This document shows positions 1-12,443 of a stretch of 64,000 nt of DNA, piece by piece. The notes under the pieces are model-generated. The model was not told the origin of the DNA and ran no database searches. It saw only the letters and a list, made by a program, of their open reading frames with translations. Source of the stretch: Eleginops maclovinus. Its lineage: Eukaryota > Chordata > Actinopteri > Perciformes > Eleginopidae. The first letter of the stretch is position 1. Each line of letters begins with the position of its first letter. The stretch spans positions 9,291,155-9,355,154 of the forward strand of contig NC_086363.1 in NCBI RefSeq assembly GCF_036324505.1. The letters are read 5' to 3'. The position numbers and the translations under genes are program-made.

Positions 1-397
1 AACAAAGCCAGTTCAAAGCACACGAGGCAAGTTCACCGTAGAAGGTTCAATACTGGAAGCTCTTTTGATGTCAAGAATGAATCAGAGAGCCACTAAGGAA
101 GAAGATCAAAAACTAAATAGACAGAATTAAAAAGGAGAGGTAGGATTAAAGTCAGCGAACCTCAACGAATTTTAGGGAAAAAAGGAACAAAGGAAGAGAT
201 GATTAAAGAGAGAAAGAAGGAGGGCTTCCTTCACTAAAGAAAAACACATGAGGAAGGATATTGTGTAGGAGGAAGCCGCTGTGACAGAAATTACTTTTCC
301 ACACAGAGCAGAGGGATGGAGTTCAACTTTTCTTTGTCTCAGAAAGTCTGCGGGAAAAATCTCACACTCATGAAAGTGATGCAAACACATACGGGTA

Positions 398-399
<2 letters not shown>

Positions 400-453
<54 letters not shown>
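400..453. repeat. (CA)n microsatellite
   Basis: Uninterrupted CA on the plus strand, about 27 units. Confidence 0.97.
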
Positions 454-455
<2 letters not shown>

Positions 456-1006
456 ACCTTTTATACAGAACATGGCTCTTCACTTAAACTCCAATTTATC
501 CACGAGAAGCAAATTCCAGTTTCTTTACTTCTTCCTCGCCCTCCTTTCCTCTCGCCCTCTACACCGCTCAGTGAAAGCGTTCACACACAGACGCACGAAT
601 CCCGACACATACAATCCTCTCTCCCGGTGCCTCTCTCGCCATCTCCCTCCCTCTCTTTCTCCCCTCAAACACACATAACCGTGCACACTCTTAGTGGCAG
701 TTAGCCAACTTCTACACCGCAGGAAACTGCTTCACGACCCCCTCACTCTGCTTCCCTTCTCTCTCTCCCTGCATCTGTGAATGCCTCTGTACCACGCTGA
801 CCCCCCCACCCCCCTCCACCCTCCACCTCATCTCTCCGCCCCATCAGTGTTAAGAGGTATCGAGCCAGAAGCCTCAACCTAAAACCAGTTAAGCTGATCC
901 CATGATTGGTGTCCATAATGCAGACAGAAAACTGAACACAAGCATTAATTCCTTTAGTGTTTCAATAATTATACAAATTCTGTTATTAGGCAAAAAAAAA
1001 GTGAAT

Positions 1007-1033
1007 CACACACTTACACACACACTTACACAC

Positions 1034-1066
<33 letters not shown>
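1007..1066. repeat. Compound CACACTTA/(CA)n microsatellite
   Basis: Several CACACTTA-like units precede about 15 CA units, suggesting the (CA)n tract grew beside an imperfect minisatellite. Confidence 0.9.
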
Positions 1067-1067
<1 letters not shown>

Positions 1068-4000
1068 GCCTCGTCCAGGGCTGTGATTGTAGGGAATCTG
1101 TGCACTCAGCAGTTCAGAGAGAGGCAGGGGGCCCCGGCATGAGGTCGGCTCATTGTGCGCTGATCAGAGATAATCGCTTTAATCCCCACAATTCAACTGT
1201 TTGTTATCAGGAGCAGCTACAACCTCGGTGCATCCCCAAACCCCCCGTGCGGTCGCTATGAATCACCAGCAGCGACACACGGGATTGAGAGACAAAAACT
1301 GACTCACTCAAAGTCTTTGGAAACACTATCAGGTCAAAAATACTTTTGGCCATTTAGAGACTCGACGAACACTGTGTCGATAGAACAAATGTGTCAACAT
1401 AAAGTTTGGCTTTTTGTGGACCGAATACAAAACGAAATTGATTTCCAATGAGCCTGTGTAATGGCTTTTCTCTTGCACAGCAAAAACACAATTGGTTACT
1501 GCTTAAAGGGCTGGTGAAGCTTAAAAGGTAAAAACCACTTAAGCCCCATTTAAAAAATGCACCAATAAACTGAGCTGGGTAACAGTTTAGCTCATTATGA
1601 GACGCAGGCTTTACTTAGGATTCAAACACCATCCACTGGTAACGAACATCTTTAATGACTATCCAAACTCAGCCTGCCAGAGCACCTGGTGACAATTTAT
1701 GGTGACTCCTTATTCTGAAACCAATATTTATCCTGTATTATAGATAACCACATTTCAAAAGGCACATTCAGAAACTATGGTATGCATTACTTTCTGTGTG
1801 TAGGTGTGTGTGTAGTGTGTAGGTGTCATGCCTCTAAATCTCTTTTAACACTGTATGTCATCATAAAGCACGGTAAAGGCTTAAAGTGTCATATAATTAC
1901 CAGGAATATAATCCTTTATATAGGTACTTATCATATATGATAGTCCATGGCTTAATAGAAAGATTGACCTGAGTCAGATCATCAGGTCTGTTAGTCAGAC
2001 ACTGAAACATAAAACTCTGGTTGGTGTCGCGAGCAGATATTTTTGCTCTGGAATGTTCACCCTGCACAGAGGTTACATTTGTGAACAATGCATGATCCAA
2101 AGTGTGAGTGTGTTTGTGTGAGTGTTATAACCAAGTTAATCGCAACCCCAGTATGGCTTGTGTGTTATGACAAAAAACAGATGTCGACCAATTACGGGCT
2201 AATTGGTATTTGTGAGCGTGTTTGTGTGTATTTACGTTTGCGGTACAGTTGCCTCGGTATTTGGTGTTAACCAGTGTTTTATTACTTTACTTGCCCATTG
2301 CCTTCACCTTTGTTTTTTTACTTAAAAAACTAGCTTTATAAACCGGTTGGATTTTTCTCCTCAGCGTGGCATTCCTAGCGTGTCTGTGTACATGTGACGA
2401 GTGCCCACGGCAAGAGTGAGTGCATAAAATAATAAGGCCAAAAAACTAACCTGATAAGAAAGACACACAAATCCGTGAATAGACCGACCTAACCAGACAA
2501 TAAAACCTGACTTCATCAAACCTACAACTTAATTGGATGCCGTTTTGTTCCAAAAATGGCTTAAACTTACAAAACTTCGCCACAAAACCCTTGACTGTGA
2601 AACACTTGAGGTCTGCCTAATCACCACTCTCACCGAGCTGAAGTGGTAAAACCAAAGAGGTGGAATTTCTTCCATTTTCTTAACCAATCATGTTGACAGA
2701 AGGGTAATGTATTATATTCGCTTAATTATAAAACATCATCTACTTACTACGAGGGCTACTAATTGGAAAAGTCCAATGATGCAGTGAAGTGCAATGGTAG
2801 AACTGAGTGAATTCAGTATGACAAACATCAAGCATGTGACCTAAACCTCACATTTAAAGTTCCTCTCTCATTTTCTTTTTAAATACTGTTACATTTGGAT
2901 AGAAATTTGGATAAAGACACTCCCAAGGATAAAAAAGGGCCTTCAAGGACATCTCAACACTAGACTAGGTGGCAACAGGCCCTCTGGTTAAATGGCAGTG
3001 TCATACTGACCAGTACTGTCATTCTTCAAAATACAGTCTTTAGCTGCAGGTAAAACACTGTCATGAGAGCTGGATCGTGTCAAGGCCCCGTTTCATTACC
3101 GGATCTTATCATAAATATCAGTCAGTAACTCCGAGAGCTACACATTTTCTATCGTATCAGCGCGACGTGTTGTTACCGTCCGCTGTGAGCTCTGCGTCAG
3201 TGCAAGATAAGACAAAAGAACAAATGCAGATAAGGACTAAGCTAGTTGTAGCAAACATGGCACAATAACAGTTAGCGATGGGAAGGAACTACAAATTGGA
3301 GAAATCTGAGCCAAACAGGCCTGTCAGATAACACAGGTTTATCAACAATGATTAAACAAATCTCATAGAATAAAAATATGATTGGCCGTGTTATCAAATT
3401 GGATAAAAAAGATCATCTCCATTCCCATGACATCACCACAGCTCCTGTATGTGTGAATATAATCTCTTACCTCAGGATTGTGTTGGGTCAACATCAGTGC
3501 ATCCCTATCAACATAAGCCCTAATCTCTATCCTCCTACAAACTGACATCATGTTCACAGATATAATCACTTGTTTTTCCTCCCCTTCTCATCATTAGGGC
3601 ATTCAAGGATTACATCCCATGATACAAAGGTAATAGGATGCATACGATACAAAAAAAGGTGGGTTATGAGAATCAGAGATTTGGTTTTTTTTAAGTTGGA
3701 GATACAAGTTAATGCGTTTAAATAGAAGCTGTGATGCGTGGCAGGCTTTGTAGGGGTTTTCAGTATACAGTAGGTCTGATCTGGGATCATCTAGTAGAGA
3801 CATATATTAAATATTTTGAAAAATATGCGACTTACCTGAAAATCACCATATCAGCACATAGGAGACAAAAACAGAGAGAAGTGTAGTTAGCAAGGTTTAC
3901 CATTTTCATACCTTTCCTTCAAGTTCTGTTTGCATTTATGATGAGTGTTAACATATATTTGTGTGTGTGTACACCCCGGGCTGCGGGCCACATCATCAGA

Positions 4001-4128
4001 TTTCCTTGTCTGTTTTTTAATGAGGCCTTGCTGGTTTTATACATCCCATGTCCCCCCTACAGCGAATCATCATCTGCTAATCTGGATTTACACATGGACT
4101 ACATAATCATGATGAGTCTATTGCACTA

Positions 4129-4241
<113 letters not shown>

Positions 4242-7200
4242 GTCTCTCAATATGCATCTCACACAGCGTAATATGTCTTTTCATACGGCCTTAATACATA
4301 AACACTGAGACCCAATTCTGATTCTAGCTGCCACGACACTGGTGTGCCAAGGTGTGGTAGATATTTAGGATAATATGTTGTTGCCCTAAATGATCAAATC
4401 AAAGTAAAAAAAAATGTAAAACCACATACTGCAACTGTAGATATATTAAAAACAAATCAGACAAAAACCTCCTAAATCCTCCAATCTCTGTGCTTGCACT
4501 TGTTAACACAGTGCACTTCCACGTGCCAACGATGGATGAATGAATTAGAATGAGGGTCATTAAGTTCATTTCATATGGAGACATTCTGTACACAGCACAT
4601 AAACAACATACACTGTAAGACGCAGTGAAGTAATCATGTAGAGCTCAGAGGCCCAGCTGCCAGACAGGGATTCAGGCTCAGAAAGGCTGAGGGGCCCGAC
4701 TGTCCGATCTATTTCTTGACATGGCCATCACGCCTGCATACTGATTGATTCAGACATAAGGCCGCATAGGAGAGATCAATGGGTTTGATTGAGGAGATTC
4801 ATCAGGCCTGAGGGGAACTGTATGTGTGGTAAAGCGAGAAAGAGAGAGACAGGAGAAGAGACGGTGGAAGTTGATCCTGGAAAAGGCAGCAAAATGTGTC
4901 ATAATAAAATTCCCTTAATTTCCCCTTCACTTAATTGTTGCCACCTACTGGCTGCAGGTCTTGTGATCAGGACAATTCCTCTGCTGGCCACTAAAAGAGA
5001 GATTTGTACACATTTTCCATACATACATTCAGTAAGCAGGAAGAGCTACGTGTGGTAAAATTTATTTAAGTATTTCTCTTTGTACATTTTGACTGACAGT
5101 GGTAGTTTCAATGTCGTGCAAGTATGACATTATTTTTAGTTTTGCTTATACAACCAAATTATTTCCTTCTTGTTTATATAATTTGGTCACACCTCAGTCA
5201 TTTTTTTTATCCACCTCCAATCAGGATGTCATGAGGTCAGCCAATAGCAGCTTGTGTACCAGACGGCTCTCTTACACATGATTGGTTCAGCGTCGTCCCA
5301 ATAGCAAAGTCAAACTGAACCACAGCAGGAAACACTCACTCGCACACCCGTTCCCTTGGTAACGGAGGCAAACACCCAACCAGTCAAGCTGACGGCTGCG
5401 TCAGAATTGCAGGTTTTGAAGCCACAGGCACTCATTTTAGGGCTATATTTAAACACAGGCACGGTGCGCGGCTGCCCATGTGTCTTCTAATAGGTCCTGG
5501 CAGGAGTGTGGAAGCCAGATCCAGATGTTATAAATACTTCAGGTTCCGAATAGAGAGGTATTCTTATTAGATGTTTCCTCTTGTGTGGTGTGCACCGTGC
5601 ATACATACAGAATGTGTGTGTATGATTGTGTGTGAGCTATGGATGGATTAGTTCTGTTTTTGACCTGTCTCTGACACTGTCTCCGGGCTATAATTAGCTA
5701 TAAAAAGATATATACTGTGTGTAAGACAGAGAGACAGAAAGAAAGGAAAAATCTAGGGTGTGTGAGCGGGAAAACAGGACAGTAGGAGAACATCAGTCTC
5801 TGAAAAACAAATCCAGTCGTCTCTTCTCCTACAAGTCATGCTGTTAGCTAATACAACAAGATCAATAAACACTCCCCTTCCTTTATTCTAAGATAGTAAA
5901 TGATCAATTGCCATGATTGTAATTGACCAATTTAAATTTGTTTCCTAATTTGATCTACTAAAAATCAATAAAGAAAATCCAAACTATCAGACCAATACAT
6001 TAAAAGTGAAGAGCAATAAAGGAAGCAAAGGTCAAATTTAAGTATACTACATAATGCGTGAAGTATAGTTATTTATCTTTCCCTGTAATGTTTAATTCAT
6101 CAATTGGGTGTTATTTATAAAGCAAATGTTTAAACTAATATAGAAAAATGCTATTTGTATGTGTTTATGTGCCCGAGCAATCAGATTGTATTGTTGAATC
6201 TTCATCATTTTTTCGATATTCATAAGAATATTTAGAAAAGCCTATGTTGCTTTGAGATAAACTGAATATTTGTAAGACAAATGTAAAAGCATCTACACCA
6301 AATGAATGTAGCAAACAAGCAAACTGTCCATTTTGGAGGGTGGCAGCTCTCCCCTTTGACTTTGAGAAAAATGTGAGGACTTCAGAGCATCCCAGCCATG
6401 TGTGTCCTGAGCTGTTTTAGGAAGGGGTGGGCTCAGGGACCATGGAGGACTGAGACATGAAATAAACGACGACAACAGCAACAGTCTACACATTCCTGAT
6501 AGGCAAGGAAAGAGCAACTCATGTTAAGAGCTAGTCTAGACTAGAGGAGGTAAATAGCAGGATCATGTGGCTAAAAGTCCCAAAGAGGAGCAGTATCAGA
6601 ACTCTGCGTATGAACATGGACACATGATAACATGTAGTTCAGCACATTATGTACCATGACCTAATGCTACTGTACATTGGGCTGTTCTGCTACACAGTGT
6701 CCAAGCTTCAATATCTAATTAGTTTGTTTCCCGAAGTCGAGACCTCCCACAGTAATTTCAATACATTTTGATGGAGCGCCTGCAGTCTTTGCTGGTGTGA
6801 GTGCAGCGGAAAGAGAGCTGAGGACGAGTACGGGTCAGAGTTAATGAAGAAATTTGTGAGTATAGTACAGCATCGGTGTCTTTTTCCATTTTGAGCCGAG
6901 GTTCGGCTACAGTTACAACCATTGTCCACAAAGTCTTACTGACACCATCGAGAAAATACACACACAACTAATGACCTGTTCAATAAAATATGAGCCTAAC
7001 CAGGGAACACAACACCCCTGAGGTACTGAGGGAAGTATAAACGGCAATCCTACCTCAGTCCAGATGACGTGCAAATATAAAATCAGGAATATTATTGAAG
7101 AAAACATATTACTCTCCACTAAAATGGCTTAGTCTGAATGCTGAGCTATGCATGCCTCTCTCCCCGGCACAAAGCAGTGCCCTCACATCGCCACCAGCCT

Positions 7201-7628
7201 CTGACATCACTTGCTTCCGTCCCCATCATTGTTTACCTATCGGGCACACAAAATGCCCCTTGACCCCTCTAACAGTCCCGCACTCTCCCTACAGCAACCA
7301 GGAAGTGCCAGGGACATGGTGTCGGAGAACAAGGGGCCATAAAAAGACAGTGAACCACTTCTTTCTTTGCTTGTGCATGTAAACAAGTCAATCACTGGTT
7401 TCCGGACTGAGAGCAAGAACAACAATCCATTCAACAAGAGCTCTGAGCATTGTGTCAAGTTGTGATGCAGCCAAGCCAAGAATGACCATATGGTTTGTGC
7501 ATTAACTGGGAGAAACCAAACCAGGGTGCAAAGTTAACTTTTCGGACTACCGGCGAATGTTGTGTTTCCTGTATACCACAAACCGATCTAATAAGCAACG
7601 ACATGGGTCATCTCATTCCTAGTCTCAC

Positions 7629-7881
7629 CTTTTTTGTGTTGAGGCTGGTAAACCCAGTTGTCATCATCATCATCATCATCCTCGTCTCTGTCTGCAGCGT
7701 GAAGGCGAGTCTGTGAGTGCGAGTACGGTTGGCGGTGGTGGACAGCATGGAGGTTGTTTTGGCTGTGGAAGATGCGTCTGCTCTGGCGGGACAGGGTGGA
7801 CACGCTCAGCCAGCTGAGAGCCCGGGACAGGCCCGCCGGTTTCTCCTTACGAAAGGACGAAGACCTCCTTTCCCCTCTCAT
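7629..7881 (-). CDS. nhsl1: NHS-family alternative first coding exon (short basic N-terminus, no WAVE-homology domain)
   Basis: Open frame of 84 codons plus one base starting MRGERRSSSFRKEKPAGLSR, with an in-frame TGA four codons upstream of the ATG. Recognisable family segments are SRALSWLSVSTLSRQSRRIF (about residues 19-38) and, after an acidic run of one Glu and eight Asp, NWVYQPQHKK at the end. I recognise this pattern (S.A.SW...SSLSRQ...LFRS, then D.NW.Y..QHRK) from an alternative N-terminus of NHSL1. The donor is AAAAAAG/GTGAGA, with exon end at 7629 and intron from 7628. The splice phase is 1, identical to the canonical exon at 46 kb, so both can splice to the same exon 2 (not in the window). 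The exon lies 38 kb inside intron 1 on the same strand, implying an internal promoter at about 7.9-9 kb or an upstream noncoding exon. A weak acceptor-like sequence (pyrimidines then AAAG) sits just before the ATG, so the 5' boundary is uncertain. Confidence 0.8.
7661..7680. repeat. nhsl1: Coding (ATC)n trinucleotide repeat
   Basis: Six ATC units on the plus strand read as six GAT (Asp) codons in the alternative nhsl1 first exon. Confidence 0.9.
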
Positions 7882-10800
7882 CCTCTTTCAGGGAAAAGCA
7901 AGTCTAACACGGCCCGATGTTTGTCTTTGAATCCCACCTGGAACAATAATTCTCAGGTCTGCTTGGTCTGTAGACATTCACAAAGTCCAGATACAGAGAT
8001 TCCACACATTTCTGAACACAGCTTCCAAGTCTGCACATGTGCAAAAATGTTTCAAACTATTCAGACTCCATGTTAATCTTAACAACAATTCCAGGATGAC
8101 GTTCCGTTATGACCCAGTTCTCTTCAGTTTGGTTCCACATCATGACTCTGGACAGCCTTAACTTCCAGCATCTTTCTCCTAAAATTAATCCCTGTGTCAC
8201 GAGCAGAAAGCCAGACCTAAAATCATCTCTTTTCCTCTCTTTTCTTCCTTTGTGTTTAAAGGCTCTGGGCGTGATTCCCAAACCCAACAGGGGTAATTAG
8301 GCAATCCAGCAATCTGGAAAATCACCGCCCCTCAGCAGCAAACACTCAGACACACACACACACACACACTTGTATGTGCGCACCTACTGTTGGCTGTAGT
8401 GTTCCTTGGTGGTGCATGACAGGGTGGAGAAATGACTTTGAAAATCACAGAAATTCGGCAGTTGTTGTTTACAACCATGAATGCCCTTGAGTAGTGTTAT
8501 CTCCAGTTGTTAGCAAAAACACCAGCTGACTTGTATCTTCTCAGCGCCATGCCAGACCAAGGGGTGACGAGGTGTCAGCGGCCCTGGGTCTATTCCCAGC
8601 GTGATAAAGTTACATGCCCACTCACACGTGAAGTCCTCCCGCCACAAGTTCCAAATAGGGATCCTCTAATGTATGCATGTTGTGGAAATGCCAGAGATGA
8701 TGCTGCCTCTCAGGGTTTCCAAAATGATCCAACTTCTTGTCAAATGTTTCTTCTCCTTCCTCCACCTTCTGTTCTTAAAGTTCTCAAAGTACGTTGATGT
8801 TTTGAAAACAGTCCAGCTGTTGATAGCCGTCAGGATCTGAATCAGCTGATCAGCACAAGTGATAAAGCAAGGATAAGGAAGCAAGTCCACACACGGCGTG
8901 ACGCACACACCAGCTGATAAGAAGTATGTGCTGGTGAGGATTCCCTGAACTTGGTCAGTGTGTGACTGACTACGAGAGTTGACTGTGTGTGTTGTCATTG
9001 TAGGGTTAGGGTTACGCCCAACCCTAGAAGCCACGATGCTGTAATACGAGTCAGCCTGTCCCCTTCCTTCTCTCCTGCCTCCCTGTTTCTCTAGGTTTTC
9101 TGCGATCACCGATGTCGGCCCCTCCCATACACTCGTTTGCCGGCATGGCAACCACTCCACACTCCCTCGTTCCAACACCTTTTTTCCCCCTTCTTCATAT
9201 CCTTTTGTTTACTTTCCTGGTCATCCTAGTCATCTCTAGTCCCTCAGGTGCTCCTGGGACAAAGACACAGTGTTTAACCCCTCTCTGGTATTGCTAATAT
9301 TAATTTCAAGTTGTGTTTCAACTGAGAGACATTTTTACTGCCAGTTTTTTCAGTAAATAAATGGCCAGAACAGATACAGACAGAGGAACACCTTCATTTT
9401 AAGACAGTTTCAGTACGTGCTTGAAATCTCTTTCTTCTGCCTGAGGTGTTAAAAGCTACTGGTTAAACAACAAATTTAGAGCACCTTAAGATGTCAACAA
9501 ACATGGCGTAACAAAGGGGTGATGAAAACACCCACCAAAACATTGACAGATTGCACTGAAGTGGTTCTGTATTTTTATTTTCCTTTGTGAAACATAAAGC
9601 ACAACAGATATTTAGCTGCCCAACATATAGTTTAGTCGGCTAAAATAGCACACAGAGGCCCTCGGGAAAAAAACAAAGCCTTTATGAGGCACTTCAAGTG
9701 TGCTGGGGAGGTGGAGCTTTCCCACTCAAGTGTAACCACAGAGGGTGTGTGACCACCAAGGTGTGACAATAAACCAACGCTGTGTATGACCCACACGTGT
9801 TTCACTAACTCAATAACCCCAAATCAATCCCTTTCACTTCCTTGCTCTGCAACCTCGATTAAAAAAACAAAAACAGGAAGTAGCTTCACTGATTTAAACC
9901 TATAACCTATTATTTGGATCTCTTTTGGAGGATCTATTACAGAGCTGAAAGGTGATCCCAGATTTGTGGCTGGGATGTGGTGTAAACCTAGACTCAACCA
10001 CCCCCTCCCCCCTCGCTCTTGACAGGTCCCCAACCTCATTTTCTTTTTCCCTTTGGGGGGGAAATCCACTATATCAGCACTTGCTGTTTACACAAAGGGA
10101 CAACTGCCTGCTACTGAAGTCCCTGCTTGACTTACAAATGTTAAAAAACACACACAGATATATATAATTGAAGACCTGTGTTCGCACTGACGACACATAA
10201 GGCCACAGTCCTTTAATAATTAACATGCAATACTCTACTGTGCAGCGATAAAGCGGCTGTTGAAAGCGTGAAACGAAAACAAGTGAATAAATCTGCAAAG
10301 GGCAAGATGTTAATAGCTCTGATGAGAAACCCAATTTAATTCACCATTACAAAGCCAACATGGAAGCCACAACAACAACAACACACATAGGGCACAATAA
10401 TAGAGAGACGTGTTTAGTCTATTGATTTCCTCTTTTCAGGAAGAGAAGCCCTTTAGTACCATCACCCCGAGGGGAATTGGAAAGTCACAGGTCATCATAG
10501 GAGGTCAGCATCCTGCTTCAACCCCCCACCTCACTTCCTTTTCATAAATCTCCTTGTTTTCATTCCCTTAAAGCTGCACACAAAGAAGAGACAGCAGTGA
10601 CAACAATCAATATGTTCAATCTGATATCTGTCGTGGTAAAGTGGATATCCAACAGCCTTAGTTTGGCTGCTTCTGGTCCGAAGAGAATTTAAAGATTAGT
10701 CTTCGAAAGATTTCACCTGACAGCTTGGCCTATACTGCCTGATTATGACGTTGATTGTATATAGTCTTTGAAGGAACAATCAGTCACTTTTTAACCTTAG

Positions 10801-12380
10801 GAATTACATTTATTATTGTATTTGCAGTATGAATTGTAGGTGGAAAATATGCATTTTGACTCTGTGATTGTTGGTTGTGTTCTTTTTTTTATTCTTCTTC
10901 GGCTCCTTTCCCGGTCAAGAATATAGCATTCAAGAACCGGTCATTTTCTTTCCTAGTTTTGGAATTCAATTTCTAAATTGCTATACTCTAAGGTAGCAGT
11001 AATTTCATAAGCAACATTTCAGCACCACACACTGAAGGACCCAGGCATTATGTATTATAGAGCAGGTGAGTATATAACAGAAAAACATCAACATGTGATT
11101 TTATCATTAGAAGCACGTGGCGGTGATTTTCAGGGATAGAATGCATGCCGTAAACAAGCTCAAAACAGACTTTACAGGTCACAAAGTCAGTTATCGACAT
11201 TCCTCTCTCACACGATAAGAGAGGAGACGGCAAAGTAAACATGAGATCAGACAGTGACGGATTAAACCTAAGCTCCTGGCATAATTAAAGCTAAATTACA
11301 TGAAATGAGATATAATTAAAAGTTATTAAAAGACCAACAGTGTGAGTAAAAAGTAACAAGTAGAAACAAGCATCATGGATACTGTGAATGGGACGAACTT
11401 ATGAAGATAAAACATCTGACGCTGAAAAAACTAGATCCTGTAATTTCACTCCAAATAAAGGAGAACTTTCTGGGCAAACCAAATGATATCTCCTGCTGAA
11501 ACAAAACAGGAAAGGTATACATTTCACCTTGGCGCTAACACACATTCATACACACTTGACACACAGTCACCGATTGCGTGACACAGACAGGAGATGGGGA
11601 CCTGAGACCTGGTTGCCAAGTAACCCAATCAGACATCAGAGGCCGGCAGCGCTTGACATCGATACACACTGACCAGACACACACAAAGGGCAAAAATAGT
11701 GGATAAGTAAGTCTACCTGGATGCAACACACACAAGCAGCAGTCACTGCATCCACGTGTCCACAACTGCCTTTTTTTTTTCAGGGGCCAAAAAGAAAAAA
11801 TACAAAAGCCTTGGCTGAGTGTTTCTGCCAAATTCCAAATCCCAGTAAGTACAGTTTCACAGAGTGTGTCTCTCAGCGGTGACACATTCACAGAGCCAGC
11901 TAAACACAGGGGTTCATATTCTCCGCAGCGGAAGGCTTTTATTAGCAGACAGCAACCTGCGTTTACTGTGACAGTTATATGGGAGTTTAACTTTGTGTCT
12001 ACGTGTGTCTGTTTCTGACAATGGCCAGTTTTTGGAGCCAAAAATCAGGCCAAACCTTTAGAGTACGGACAGCTTGTCTTTCTGAAAACAAAACGAGTTT
12101 CCCCATTTTATTTCAAATCAATGTGACAGAGTTTCTGTGATGTAGGTTAAAGGTTCAAATATAGTTTAACGGACACAGGACACTACAGCGAAGGATTTTC
12201 AATCGCATCTAAAAATGTGTTCACCTCCAGGGAAGTAATGCAAGTCAAGAAAAGTAGGCTTGTGTGTGTGAGTGTGTGTGTTGTAGTGTGCGTTCTATAT
12301 TGGTGCCTGAAGGAGTTATTGGAATGTTCACACAAGGGTGAGGAAGGCCTCTTCTTCTTATTTAGGCACGGACACACGAG

Positions 12381-12406
12381 CGCGCGCGCGCACGCACGCA
12401 CACACA

Positions 12407-12442
<36 letters not shown>
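12381..12442. repeat. (CG)n-(CACG)n-(CA)n compound repeat
   Basis: Five CG units, then CACGCACG, then CA units with one AAAC interruption; nearly all alternating pyrimidine-purine. Confidence 0.95.

Positions 12443-12443
<1 letters not shown>

Noticed and set aside
8666..9178. 170-codon open frame on the minus strand upstream of the alternative nhsl1 exon
   Set aside because: No recognisable domain or compositional bias of coding sequence, and it does not join the nhsl1 frame; at most it overlaps 5'UTR or promoter.
11535..12041. 168-codon open frame on the minus strand
   Set aside because: Cysteine-rich random-looking translation with no family resemblance, and no convincing splice context.
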